Part shown: one piece after another, positions 1 to 8,118 of the stretch
How the letters are laid out: the number at the start of each line of letters is the position of its first letter
Numbering within the stretch: position 1 is the first letter of the stretch
NCBI RefSeq assembly: GCF_030053425.1
Contig: NZ_JASGBI010000001.1
Coordinates: forward strand, 1,868,001-1,932,000
DNA length: 64,000 nt
Origin: Lysobacter stagni
GTDB taxonomy: Bacteria > Pseudomonadota > Gammaproteobacteria > Xanthomonadales > Xanthomonadaceae
Reading direction: 5' to 3'
The notes under the pieces: generated by a model
Told to the model about the DNA's origin: nothing
What the model saw: the letters and a program-made list of their open reading frames with translations, nothing else
Databases searched by the model: none
Made by a program: the position numbers and the translations under genes

Positions 1-135
1 ATCGTGCTGATGGTGCTGTGCGCATGGACCGCCAACCGGCGCGTGCATGCGGTCAGCACGTTCATCGTCATCGCGATGCTGGTGAGCACGACGCTGCTTA
101 CGCGCTACCGGTTGGGGCAGGTCGGGATGGAGTGA
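1..135 (+). CDS. C-terminal fragment of a membrane protein
   Basis: An open frame runs from the window edge to TGA at 133-135 and gives the last 44 residues of a protein whose start lies outside the window. The fragment holds two hydrophobic stretches (starting IVLMVLCAW and STFIVIAMLV) joined by a short basic linker TANRRVHAV, and ends in a short polar tail. This looks like the last one or two helices of an inner-membrane protein, with the basic loop on the cytoplasmic side. The gene converges on oxyR with a 30-base gap. The family cannot be named from so little sequence. Confidence 0.5.
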   Translation: MVLMVLCAWTANRRVHAVSTFIVIAMLVSTTLLTRYRLGQVGME

Positions 136-165
136 GCGGGCGTGCGCGCTCACCGCGGCTGTGGA

Positions 166-1107
166 TCAGAGCCGGCTGTCCTTCGACGGCGTCGCAACCG
201 GTGCGGGCGGTCGCAGCAGCTGCTCGGGGAGCGCGCGGAACTCCGCCGCCAGCTGCATCAGGAAATCGCCCATCGCGGAACTGCGACGCCACACCATCGC
301 GATCTGCCGGTGCGGCGCGTCGCCGCGGAAACGCAGCAGGCGGATGTCGGGTGAAGCGGGGACCGGTGGCTGCACCGCGAGCACCGGCAGCAGCGTGATG
401 CCCACGCCGGCGGCGACCATCTGCCGCAGTGTTTCCAGGCTGGTGGCGCGGAAACCGTCGCGTTCGTCGGCGCCGGCCATGTGGCACACGTCCAGCGCCT
501 GGTCGCGCAGGCAGTGGCCTTCCTCGAGCAGCAGCAGGTGCTGATGGTCGAGATCGTGCAGGTCGAGCGAGTCGTGCTCGGCCATCGGGTGCTGTTGCGG
601 CACGGCGAGCAGGAACGGCTCGTCGAACAGCACTTCGACGTGCAACTGGTCGTCGTGGATCGGCAGCGCGAGCAGGCCGGCGTCGAGGCGGCCGTCGCGC
701 AGGCGCGTGAGGATCTGGTCGGTCTTCTCTTCGATCAGCAGCAGTTCCAGACGCGGAAAACGCTGGCGCAGGCGCGGCACGATGTGGGGTAACAGATACG
801 GGCCCAGCGTGGGGAACAGGCCCAGTCGCACGGTTCCCGCTTCCGGATCCTGGCTGCGCCGTGCGATCTCCGCCATCTGCTCGACATCGGCGATGACCTT
901 GCGCGCACGCTCGGCGACTTCGCGTCCCACGGGCGTGAGCATCACGCGACGCGGCGCGCGCTCCACGAGCGCGACCCCGAGCTCGTCCTCGAGCTTCTTG
1001 ATCTGCGTGGACAGGGTGGGCTGGCTGACGAAGCTCGCGGCGGCGGCACGACCGAAATGCTTGTGGTCGGCGAGGGCTACCAGGTACTTGAGGTCGCGCA
1101 GGTTCAC
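166..1107 (-). CDS. oxyR: OxyR, hydrogen peroxide-sensing LysR-type regulator
   Basis: This 313-residue protein is a LysR-type regulator with an N-terminal winged helix-turn-helix (about residues 1-60) and a periplasmic-binding-protein-like sensor domain. The OxyR redox pair is present at the E. coli positions: Cys199 in EEGHCLRDQ and Cys208 in the following segment, which form a disulfide under peroxide in the family. The N-terminus MNLRDLKYLVALADHKHF matches OxyR. The start codon is GTG at 1107, preceded by a GAGGGTGG ribosome site. It lies 70 bases downstream of ahpF, and ahpC-ahpF-oxyR is the order known in Xanthomonas. It probably activates ahpC through the box at 3638-3674. Confidence 0.95.
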   Translation of the reverse strand: MNLRDLKYLVALADHKHFGRAAAASFVSQPTLSTQIKKLEDELGVALVERAPRRVMLTPVGREVAERARKVIADVEQMAEIARRSQDPEAGTVRLGLFPTLGPYLLPHIVPRLRQRFPRLELLLIEEKTDQILTRLRDGRLDAGLLALPIHDDQLHVEVLFDEPFLLAVPQQHPMAEHDSLDLHDLDHQHLLLLEEGHCLRDQALDVCHMAGADERDGFRATSLETLRQMVAAGVGITLLPVLAVQPPVPASPDIRLLRFRGDAPHRQIAMVWRRSSAMGDFLMQLAAEFRALPEQLLRPPAPVATPSKDSRL

Positions 1108-1135
1108 GTGTCCACCCTCGCCTTGACCGTAGGAG

Positions 1136-1156
1136 GCGGGGCCGTAACGGCCCCGC
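1136..1156 (-). terminator. Hairpin between ahpF and oxyR
   Basis: GCGGGGCCGT and ACGGCCCCGC form an almost continuous inverted repeat, with a loop of about five bases once the closing pairs are opened. It sits in the 70-base gap between the ahpF stop and the oxyR start. There is no T-tract on the minus strand, so it is more likely an attenuator or RNA-stability element that lowers oxyR relative to ahpF than a full terminator. Confidence 0.4.
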
Positions 1157-1177
1157 GGGGATAGTAACCGCCCGTTG

Positions 1178-2767
1178 TCAGGCCGCGACGGCCGAAGCCT
1201 GTTCGGTGGTGACGCTGGTGCGGATCAGGTGGTCGAACGCGCTGAGCGCGGCCGTGGAGCCGGCGCCCATCGCGATCACGATCTGCTTGTACGGCACGGT
1301 GGTGGCATCGCCCGCGGCGAACACGCCGGGGACCGAGGTCTGGCCGCGCTCGTCGATGACGATCTCGCCGCGCGGCGACAGCGCGACGGCGCCCTTCAGC
1401 CATTCCGTGTTCGGCAGCAGGCCGATCTGGACGAAGATGCCTTCCAGGTCGATGCGGTGCGAATCGCCGCCGACGCGGTCTTTGTAGACCAGACCGGTGA
1501 CCTTGCTGCCATCGCCGAGCACTTCGGTGGTCTGGCCGCTGACGATCACGCGTACGTTCGGAAGGCTGCGCAGCTTGCGCTGCAACACCTCGTCGGCGCG
1601 CAGCTGGCCGTCGAACTCCACCAGCGTGACATGCGAGACGATGCCGGCCAGGTCGATGGCCGCTTCGACGCCGGAATTGCCGCCGCCGATCACCGCCACG
1701 CGCTTGCCCTTGAACAGCGGGCCGTCGCAGTGCGGGCAATAGGCCACGCCCTTGTTGCGGTACTGGTCCTCGCCGGGCACGTTCATCTGGCGCCAGCGTG
1801 CGCCGGTGGACAGCACCACGCTGCGCGACTTCAGCGACGCGCCGTTCTCCAGGCGCACCTCGATCAGCCCGCCAGGTTCGCTGGCCGGAATCAGCTTCGT
1901 CGCGCGCTGCAGGTTCATCACGTCGACCTCGTACTCGCGCACGTGCTGCTCCAGCGCGCTGGCGAGCTTGGGGCCTTCGGTGTGCGGCACCGAGATGAAG
2001 TTCTCGATGGCCATGGTGTCGAGCACCTGGCCGCCGAAGCGCTCGGCGGCGACGCCAGTGCGGATGCCCTTGCGCGCCGCGTAGATGGCGGCCGCCGCGC
2101 CGGCCGGGCCACCGCCCACTACCAGCACGTCGAAGGGGGCCTTGCCGCGGATGCGGTCGGCCTCGCGCGCGCCGGCCTTGCTGTCGAGCCGCGCGACGAT
2201 CTGCTCCAGGCTCGCGCGGCCCTGCTCGAACACTTCACCGTTGAGGAAGACTGTCGGTACCGCCATCACTTCGCGGCGTTCGACTTCGTCCTGGAACAGC
2301 GCGCCGTCGATTGCGACGTGGCGGATGTTCGGGTTCAGCACGCTCATCAAGTTCAGCGCCTGGACCACGTCCGGGCAGTTCTGGCACGAGAGCGAGAAAT
2401 AGGTTTCGAACAGGTACTCGCCTTCGAGGTTGCGCACCTGCTCGATGACGTCCTGCGTGGCCTTGGACGGATGACCGCCGACCTGCAGCAGCGCCAGCAC
2501 CAGCGAGGTGAACTCATGGCCCATCGGCAGGCCGGCGAAGCGCACGCCGATGTCCGTGCCGACGCGCTTGATGGCGAACGACGGCTTGCGCGCGTCGCTG
2601 TCGTCGCGCACGTAGCGGATCTGGTCGGACAGTCCGGCGATCTCGAGCAGCAGGGCTTCGAGCTCGCGCGACTTCTCGCCGTCATCGAGGCTCGCGGCCA
2701 GTTCGATGGGCTGCGTGACCTTCTCGAGGTAGGCCTTCAACTGGGTCTTCAGACCGGCGTCCAACAT
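1178..2767 (-). CDS. ahpF: AhpF, alkyl hydroperoxide reductase flavoprotein subunit
   Basis: AhpF moves electrons from NADH through FAD and two disulfide centres to AhpC. The 529-residue protein begins [17 protein letters not shown] like E. coli AhpF. The frame is open 23 codons further upstream, but ATG at 2767 is preferred because it matches the family start and follows a GGAG site. The N-terminal tandem thioredoxin folds carry Cys128-Cys131 (SCQNC). The FAD motif GGGPAG lies at about 218-223, the redox centre Cys344-Cys347 (CPHC) next, and the NADH motif GGGNSG at about 361-366. It lies 233 bases downstream of ahpC in the same orientation, with two strong hairpins in the gap. Confidence 0.96.
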   Translation of the reverse strand: MLDAGLKTQLKAYLEKVTQPIELAASLDDGEKSRELEALLLEIAGLSDQIRYVRDDSDARKPSFAIKRVGTDIGVRFAGLPMGHEFTSLVLALLQVGGHPSKATQDVIEQVRNLEGEYLFETYFSLSCQNCPDVVQALNLMSVLNPNIRHVAIDGALFQDEVERREVMAVPTVFLNGEVFEQGRASLEQIVARLDSKAGAREADRIRGKAPFDVLVVGGGPAGAAAAIYAARKGIRTGVAAERFGGQVLDTMAIENFISVPHTEGPKLASALEQHVREYEVDVMNLQRATKLIPASEPGGLIEVRLENGASLKSRSVVLSTGARWRQMNVPGEDQYRNKGVAYCPHCDGPLFKGKRVAVIGGGNSGVEAAIDLAGIVSHVTLVEFDGQLRADEVLQRKLRSLPNVRVIVSGQTTEVLGDGSKVTGLVYKDRVGGDSHRIDLEGIFVQIGLLPNTEWLKGAVALSPRGEIVIDERGQTSVPGVFAAGDATTVPYKQIVIAMGAGSTAALSAFDHLIRTSVTTEQASAVAA

Positions 2768-2920
2768 GTGGCGGCTCCGTTTGGAATGGGGGGCTGCTGC
2801 GCGAATCGCTTGGTTCGGGGTGAACGTCGCGAGCACCCGGGCTGGAGGGAGAGGGAGGGCCCGGGCGTCGCGACATTCGGGGGAAAGGGGCGGGATCCGG
2901 CGCGATGCCGGGCTCCCGGA

Positions 2921-2970
2921 CCGGGCCCGCGGTTGCGGGCCCGGCGGGTGCGGTCCGTACGACGGACCGC
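2921..2970 (-). other. Two tandem strong hairpins in the ahpC-ahpF gap
   Basis: The 233-base gap between ahpC and ahpF holds two perfect stem-loops. The first is a 10-bp stem (2921-2930 with 2935-2944) closed by a 4-base loop. The second is a 9-bp stem (2950-2958 with 2962-2970) with a 3-base loop. Neither is followed by a T-tract. The likely role is to stabilise the ahpC end of the transcript or reduce read-through into ahpF, since AhpC is usually needed in excess over AhpF. The structures are read directly; the function is inferred. Confidence 0.6.
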
Positions 2971-3000
2971 GTGCTCATTCGAGCGGACCGCGACGCGGCC

Positions 3001-3564
3001 TTAGATCTTGCCGACCAGGTCCAGCGACGGAGCCAGGGTCTTCTCGCCTTCCTTCCACTTGGCCGGGCAGACCTGGCCGGGGTTGTTGGCGACGAACTGC
3101 GCGGCCTTGAGCTTGCGCAGGGTCTCGCTGACGTCGCGGGCGATGGCGTTGTCGTGGATTTCCAGCGTCTTGATCACGCCTTCCGGATTGATGACGAAGG
3201 TGCCGCGCAGGGCCAGGCCTTCCTCATCGATATGCACGCCGAACGCGCGGGTCAGCTGGTGGGTCGGGTCGCCGACCAGCGGGAACTGGGCCTTGCCCAC
3301 GGCCGGCGAGGTGTCGTGCCACACCTTGTGCGAGAAGTGGGTGTCGGTGGTGACGATGTAGACCTCGGCGCCGGCCTTCTGGAACTCGGCGTAGTTGTTG
3401 GCGGCGTCTTCGATTTCGGTCGGGCAATTGAAGGTGAAGGCGGCCGGCATGAAGATCACGACAGACCACTTGCCCTTCAGGTTGGCCTCGGTGACGGCGA
3501 TGAACTCGCCATTCTGGTAAGCGGTGGCCTTGAAGGGCTTCACTTCGGTGTTGATCAACGACAT
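3001..3564 (-). CDS. ahpC: AhpC, typical 2-Cys peroxiredoxin
   Basis: AhpC reduces hydrogen peroxide and organic peroxides and is recycled by AhpF. The 187-residue protein has the peroxidatic Cys47 in FTFNCPTE, where Asn replaces the enteric Val as in Xanthomonas AhpC. The resolving Cys166 is in GQVCPAKWK, and the C-terminus is the usual SLDLVGKI. ATG at 3564 was chosen over an in-frame TTG two codons earlier because it gives the family start MSLINTEVKPF and follows an AAGGA site. A promoter and OxyR box lie upstream. It is the first gene of the ahpC-ahpF-oxyR group and is divergent from prmC. Confidence 0.97.
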   Translation of the reverse strand: MSLINTEVKPFKATAYQNGEFIAVTEANLKGKWSVVIFMPAAFTFNCPTEIEDAANNYAEFQKAGAEVYIVTTDTHFSHKVWHDTSPAVGKAQFPLVGDPTHQLTRAFGVHIDEEGLALRGTFVINPEGVIKTLEIHDNAIARDVSETLRKLKAAQFVANNPGQVCPAKWKEGEKTLAPSLDLVGKI

Positions 3565-3608
3565 CAGCAAGATCCTTTATGGGTTGGGGGTGAATCGAAA
3601 GCCTGCGT

Positions 3609-3637
3609 AGATTAAAAGCCGCGCATTCATCCAGCAA
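3609..3637 (-). promoter_or_regulatory. Candidate ahpC promoter
   Basis: On the minus strand TTGCTG (3632-3637) and TAATCT (3609-3614) are separated by 17 bases, which would start transcription about 40 bases before the ahpC ATG. The -10 is weak, as expected for a promoter that needs an activator, and the -35 directly abuts the candidate OxyR site. TTTAAT, two bases closer to the -35, is an alternative -10. Confidence 0.5.
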
Positions 3638-3674
3638 GTTGATTGATAAGATCGGTTTAATAGACGTTATCTAT
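3638..3674 (-). promoter_or_regulatory. Candidate OxyR binding site upstream of ahpC
   Basis: The established OxyR consensus is four ATAG/CTAT elements spaced by seven bases. A perfect ATAG-N7-CTAT half lies at 3660-3674. At the correct spacing toward ahpC, a degenerate second half (ATCT-N7-CAAC on the minus strand) completes a 37-base site. It ends exactly at the proposed -35, the class I activator position. The divergent prmC starts 87 bases away on the other side and could also be affected. Confidence 0.6.
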
Positions 3675-3761
3675 TGAAACTAACCGCCATAGGTGCCCAG
3701 ACGTGGATCTGCCTATCGGAAGCGACTCGCGTGTCGCAGGCGGCCACGCGACAATCCCGCC

Positions 3762-4610
3762 ATGACCGATCTCCCTCCGACCCCGACCGTCGGTGCGCTC
3801 CTGGCCGCGGCCACACTCCGGCTGGGTGGCGAGGACGCCCGGGCCGAGGCCGCGCTCCTGCTGGCCGACACCCTGGGCGTGTCCCAGACCTGGCTGTATG
3901 TGCACCGCGACGATGAAGTCGACGCCCCCCGCGCCCGGACGTTCGACGCGCTGGTCGAACGCCGCGCGGCCGGCGAGCCGGTGGCCTACCTGCTGGGGCG
4001 GCGTGGCTTCTGGCGCTTCGACCTGCAGGTGTCGCCCGCGACCTTGATCCCCCGCCCGGAGACGGAACGCCTGGTCGAACTCGCGCTGGAGCGCCTGCCG
4101 GGCGACCGCGACGTCCGCGTCGCCGACCTCGGCACGGGCACCGGGGCCATCGCACTGGCCATCGCCCATGAGCGCCCGCGCGCGACCGTCATCGCCACCG
4201 ATGCCAGTGCGGAGGCGTTGTCGGTTGCCCGCGCCAACGCCAGCGCGCTGGGACTGCCGGTGGATTTCCGCCACGGCGACTGGCTCGCGCCGCTGACGGA
4301 TGAGGCGTTCGACCTGATCGCGAGCAATCCGCCGTACATCGCCGACGACGACGTGCATCTGGGGCAGGGAGACCTGCGCTTCGAGCCGCGCGGCGCGCTG
4401 GCCTCGGGGGCGGACGGACTGGACGACATCCGCCGCATCGCCGCGGACGCCCCGTCGCACCTGCGTCCCGGCGGCTGGCTGCTGGTCGAGCACGGATGGG
4501 AGCAGGGCGCGGCGGTGCGCGCGCTGTTCGAGGCGAACGGATTCGAATCCGTGGAGACGGTGCAGGACTGGGAGCGGCGCGACCGTGTAACGCTGGGGCG
4601 CAGGCGCTGA
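3762..4610 (+). CDS. prmC: PrmC (HemK), release factor glutamine methyltransferase
   Basis: PrmC uses S-adenosylmethionine to methylate the glutamine of the GGQ motif in release factors RF1 and RF2. The 282-residue protein has an N-terminal helical domain, the conserved [12 protein letters not shown] segment near residue 100, the SAM-binding motif [14 protein letters not shown] at about 122-135, and the catalytic NPPY at 189-192. An in-frame GTG lies 23 codons upstream, but ATG at 3762 gives the usual length. In enterics this gene follows hemA-prfA. Here hemA-prfA is 31 kb away and prmC is divergent from ahpC. Confidence 0.94.
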   Translation: MTDLPPTPTVGALLAAATLRLGGEDARAEAALLLADTLGVSQTWLYVHRDDEVDAPRARTFDALVERRAAGEPVAYLLGRRGFWRFDLQVSPATLIPRPETERLVELALERLPGDRDVRVADLGTGTGAIALAIAHERPRATVIATDASAEALSVARANASALGLPVDFRHGDWLAPLTDEAFDLIASNPPYIADDDVHLGQGDLRFEPRGALASGADGLDDIRRIAADAPSHLRPGGWLLVEHGWEQGAAVRALFEANGFESVETVQDWERRDRVTLGRRR

Positions 4611-4631
4611 CGGTTGCGTGACTAAAAACGA

Positions 4632-4656
4632 AAAGGCCCGGCATGGCCGGGCCTTT
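4632..4656. terminator. Bidirectional intrinsic terminator
   Basis: An 11-bp perfect stem (4632-4642 with 4646-4656, loop ATG) lies between the convergent ends of prmC and the Ax21-like gene. The stem ends in AAA/TTT pairs. On the minus strand it is followed by TTTTCGTTTTT, making it strongest for the minus-strand gene. Confidence 0.85.
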
Positions 4657-4677
4657 CGTTGCCGCGCAGGCGATGGA

Positions 4678-5313
4678 TCAGAAGCTGGCGCGTGCGCCCA
4701 GGTTCCAGGTCTCCATGCCTTCGGCCAGGCGGACGCCCGTCTCGATGCTCCAGGTCTTGTTGAAGCTGTAGCCCATGTCGAAGTCGGCGTAGAAGTTGCC
4801 GTCGTAGTGGTGGCTGTAGTCTTCGTAGCCGAGGTAGGCGTTCGCGGTCAGCTGATCGGTCACGCGGCCGCGCACGCCGGTGCTGAGGTTGTAGCCGCTG
4901 ACGTGGTCGCTGTCGTTATCGGCGTAGCAGGTGTTGGCGTAGCAGGACTTGTAGTTGGACGAGACGCCATGGCGCGCATAGGCAAGCTGCGAGACCCAAT
5001 CTGCGCGGGTGCCGATTGACGTGTTGAAGCCAACGCCAAGCGTCCAGTTCTTGTTGGTCAAACGCTCACGGTCATACCACTTCCCGGACTGCCAGCTGTC
5101 GCTATCACGCGTCCGCGAGTAACTGCCGGTCACAAAAAAGTTGTCGGTGAAGGCATACGAGCCGCTGATGCCGGCGCCCTTGCCGTAGAAGCCGGCGCTG
5201 TCTTCGTAAACGCCGTCCAGCTGGACGTTGGTGTAACCGATGCCATTGGATTCACTGGCGAACGAGGCGAACGGAGCGGCGGCGAGCGCCAGAGCAATCA
5301 GAGTCTTCTTCAC
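4678..5313 (-). CDS. Ax21-family outer-membrane beta-barrel protein
   Basis: This 211-residue protein has a signal peptide (VKKTLIALALAAAPFASFA, then SESN). The mature part is made of alternating amphipathic strands rich in aromatic residues and glycine, and ends in a C-terminal Phe (NLGARASF), the usual signal for outer-membrane barrel assembly. It resembles the Ax21/Omp family of Xanthomonas and Stenotrophomonas. GTG at 5313 is the start because AAGGA lies 8 bases before it and the signal peptide begins there; the 29 upstream codons do not look coding. Two Cys residues in the SCYANTC loop may form a disulfide in an extracellular or periplasmic loop. The precise role is unknown. Confidence 0.75.
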   Translation of the reverse strand: MKKTLIALALAAAPFASFASESNGIGYTNVQLDGVYEDSAGFYGKGAGISGSYAFTDNFFVTGSYSRTRDSDSWQSGKWYDRERLTNKNWTLGVGFNTSIGTRADWVSQLAYARHGVSSNYKSCYANTCYADNDSDHVSGYNLSTGVRGRVTDQLTANAYLGYEDYSHHYDGNFYADFDMGYSFNKTWSIETGVRLAEGMETWNLGARASF

Positions 5314-5521
5314 GAACGATTTCCTTGGAGTATGTCGATGCCCCTCGAAACGGAGCCGCGCCAGTAGAGTTTTCGGGCAGGGGGGTGCGACATAGGCCAA
5401 CTCCTAAAGAATCCGTTATGGCGTTGGGATGGCCTGCGATCTTTGCTGCTTGCTGATGAGCCGCTGCATGCGATAGAAGCGGCCGCGCTAGAATTCCGCT
5501 TCCGTCCGCCGAGACTCTGCG

Positions 5522-6466
5522 ATGCGCACGCTCTATCCCGAGATCGAACCCTTCGACAGCGGCACGCTCCAGGTGGACGATCGCCACACGCTCTACTACG
5601 AGCAGTGCGGCAACCCCGATGGCAAGCCGGTGGTGCTGCTGCATGGCGGTCCGGGCGCGGGCTGCAGCCCGAAGATGCGCCGCTTCCACGATCCGTCGAA
5701 GTACCGCATCGTCCTGTTCGACCAGCGCGGCAGCGGGCGTTCCACGCCGCACGCGGATCTCGTCGACAACACCACGTGGGATCTGGTCGCCGACATCGAG
5801 GCGCTGCGCGCCAGGCTCGGCATCGATCGCTGGCAGGTGTTCGGCGGTTCGTGGGGTTCCACGCTCGCACTGGCGTACGCGCAGGCGCACCCGCAGCGCG
5901 TTGCCGAACTGGTGCTGCGCGGCATCTTCATGCTGCGTCGCTGGGAGCTTGAGTGGTTCTACCAGGAGGGAGCTTCGCGGCTGTTCCCGGATGCGTGGGA
6001 GCACTACCTCGCCGCGATTCCCGTGGTCGAACGCCACGACCTCATCAGCGCCTACCATCGCCGCCTGACGTCCGGCGACGAAGCCACCCGGCTGGCCGCC
6101 GCGAAGGCGTGGAGCGTGTGGGAAGGCGCCACCAGTTTCCTGCACGTGGATCCCGACTTCGCCGCCAGCCACGAAGACCCGCGGTTCGCGCTCGCGTTCG
6201 CGCGCATCGAGAACCACTACTTCGTCAACAGCGGCTTCTTCGAAGCGGACGACCAGCTGCTGCGCGACGCACACCGCATTGCCGACATCCCCGGTGTGAT
6301 CGTGCACGGTCGCTATGACGTCGTGTGCCCGGTCGCCAACGCATGGGACCTGAAGAAAGCGTGGCCGAAGGGCGAACTGGTGATCACGCCGGCGTCAGGA
6401 CATTCGGCCTTCGAAGCGGAGAACGTCGACGCGCTGGTCCGCGCGACCGATCGCTTCGCGACCTAG
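5522..6466 (+). CDS. pip: Proline iminopeptidase (S33 alpha/beta hydrolase)
   Basis: This cytoplasmic enzyme releases N-terminal proline from peptides. The 314-residue protein has the oxyanion motif HGGPG at residues 41-45 and the nucleophile Ser110 in GGSWGS. DQRGSGRS (67-74) is typical of proline iminopeptidases, and the acid and His probably lie in HGRYDVVCP and SGHSAFE near the C-terminus. The length matches the family. It stands alone between the minus-strand porin gene and the convergent galE. Confidence 0.9.
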   Translation: MRTLYPEIEPFDSGTLQVDDRHTLYYEQCGNPDGKPVVLLHGGPGAGCSPKMRRFHDPSKYRIVLFDQRGSGRSTPHADLVDNTTWDLVADIEALRARLGIDRWQVFGGSWGSTLALAYAQAHPQRVAELVLRGIFMLRRWELEWFYQEGASRLFPDAWEHYLAAIPVVERHDLISAYHRRLTSGDEATRLAAAKAWSVWEGATSFLHVDPDFAASHEDPRFALAFARIENHYFVNSGFFEADDQLLRDAHRIADIPGVIVHGRYDVVCPVANAWDLKKAWPKGELVITPASGHSAFEAENVDALVRATDRFAT

Positions 6467-6511
6467 GCGCAGGGCATCGCGCGACGCGGATTGCAAACGG
6501 CTGCGGCGATG

Positions 6512-7483
6512 TCAGAACGCCGGTGCGAGGTGCCAGCGCCAGGCGCTGTCGATGATCGTTTCCAGCGCGGAATGGCGTGGCGACCAGCCCAGCACGTCGC
6601 GCGCCTTCTCGCTGGAGGCGACCAGGTAGGCCGGATCGCCCGCGCGTCGCGGTGCGCGGTCGAATGAAATCCCGCGTCCGGTGACGCGGCGCGCCGTCTC
6701 GATGACCTGCAGTACCGAGAACCCGGTGCCGTTGCCGAGGTTGAACGCGTGCGCGCCGGGTTCGCGTTCCATCAGGTCGAGCGCCAGCACATGCGCGTCG
6801 GCCAGGTCCAGCACGTGCACATAGTCGCGCACGCAGGTGCCGTCGGGCGTCGGGTAGTCGTGGCCGAACACCTTCAGGCGCGGTCCCGTGCCCAGCGCGG
6901 AGCGCAGTACGTTGGGGATGAGGTGGGTCTCGGGTGAGTGCGACTCGCCGATGCCGCGTTCCGGCGCGGCGCCGGCGGCGTTGAAATAGCGCAGCGCCAC
7001 CGAGCGCAGTCCGCGTGCCTGCGCGGCGTGGCGCAGGATCTCCTCCACCATCCATTTGCTGGCGCCGTAGGGATTGATCGGCGCCTTCGGATGCGCTTCG
7101 TCGATCAGCATCGCCTGCGGATGCCCGAACACCGCCGCGGTGGACGAGAACACGATCCGCTCCACGCCATGGCGTTGCATCGCCTCGAGCAGGTGCAGCG
7201 TGCCGGCGACATTGTTCTGGTAATAGGCGTAGGGCTGCGCCAGCGATTCGGCGACCAGCGAGCGCGCGCAGAAATGCATCACGGCGTCGACGGGGTCCTC
7301 GAAGGCGCGGTCGAGCGTGGTGGGGGCCATCAGGTCGGCATCGACCAGCCGCCCCCACCGGACCGCTTCGCGGTGGCCGGTGCTCAGATTGTCCAGGACG
7401 GTGATGCGATGGCCCTGTTCGGCCAGGACGCTGACGGCATGCGAACCGACGTAGCCCGCTCCTCCGCAAACCAGAATGTGCAT
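6512..7483 (-). CDS. galE: UDP-glucose 4-epimerase
   Basis: GalE interconverts UDP-glucose and UDP-galactose with a bound NAD+, feeding lipopolysaccharide and exopolysaccharide synthesis. The 323-residue short-chain dehydrogenase has the N-terminal Rossmann motif GGAGYVGS (residues 7-14), the serine segment SSTAAVFG, and the catalytic YGASK. VRDYVHVLDLADAH is typical of GalE. No galactose operon surrounds it, so a biosynthetic role is more likely than galactose catabolism. Confidence 0.9.
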   Translation of the reverse strand: MHILVCGGAGYVGSHAVSVLAEQGHRITVLDNLSTGHREAVRWGRLVDADLMAPTTLDRAFEDPVDAVMHFCARSLVAESLAQPYAYYQNNVAGTLHLLEAMQRHGVERIVFSSTAAVFGHPQAMLIDEAHPKAPINPYGASKWMVEEILRHAAQARGLRSVALRYFNAAGAAPERGIGESHSPETHLIPNVLRSALGTGPRLKVFGHDYPTPDGTCVRDYVHVLDLADAHVLALDLMEREPGAHAFNLGNGTGFSVLQVIETARRVTGRGISFDRAPRRAGDPAYLVASSEKARDVLGWSPRHSALETIIDSAWRWHLAPAF

Positions 7484-7529
7484 TGGACCGTGCGCTCGGG
7501 TGACGCCGGCATTCTAGCGTCGCGCGGGC

Positions 7530-8087
7530 TCAAACCGCGGGCGAACCGTCCGGGTTGTGTTCGATCATCCACAGACCCGCCCAGAGCTTGAGGTCGAGTT
7601 CGTACCCCTCGCGCTGCTTCTGCATCAGCCAGGCCGGGGCCTGCGCGCGCGGGACTTCGTGGACGGTGATGTTCTCGTTGTCGACGCCGCCGCCGGTGCC
7701 GACGCGGGTCAGCCCGCTCGCGCGGACGAAGGCGATGCGCTCGTTGCTCATGCCCGCCGAGGTTGGGCCGACCAGCAACACTTCCAGTCGATTGGCGGAC
7801 CAGCCGGTTTCCTCGATCAGCTCGCGGCCGGCCGCGGCTTCGAGCGTGTCGGTGGCATGGTCGTCGCCGACCAGTCCGGCCGGCATCTCGATGGTGGGCG
7901 CGCCGAGCGGGATGCGGTACTGCTCGACGAACAACACGTTGTCGTCCGGGGTCACGGCGATGACGATCACCGCCATGCCATCACCGTGGGTGCGTTCCAC
8001 GTATTCCCAGCGCCCGCGCCGCAGCATGCGCAGCCACGGACCCTCGTACAGGGTTTCCAGCGGTTCTTCGGCGTGGGCTTCGTTCAT
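7530..8087 (-). CDS. NUDIX hydrolase, ADP-ribose pyrophosphatase type
   Basis: This 185-residue protein has a NUDIX box ending RELIEETGW, with the upstream Gly at the right spacing but Asp in place of the usual Glu at the EX7RE position. The preceding FVEQYRIPLGAPTIEMPAGLV is the hallmark of the ADP-ribose/nucleotide-sugar pyrophosphatase branch, which cleaves substrates such as ADP-ribose to AMP and ribose phosphate. It follows the exonuclease gene by 31 bases in the same direction, so the two may be co-transcribed. The substrate is inferred. Confidence 0.8.
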   Translation of the reverse strand: MNEAHAEEPLETLYEGPWLRMLRRGRWEYVERTHGDGMAVIVIAVTPDDNVLFVEQYRIPLGAPTIEMPAGLVGDDHATDTLEAAAGRELIEETGWSANRLEVLLVGPTSAGMSNERIAFVRASGLTRVGTGGGVDNENITVHEVPRAQAPAWLMQKQREGYELDLKLWAGLWMIEHNPDGSPAV

Positions 8088-8118
8088 CGGTGGCTGTGCT
8101 GCGGAAAGGTGTCCGATG

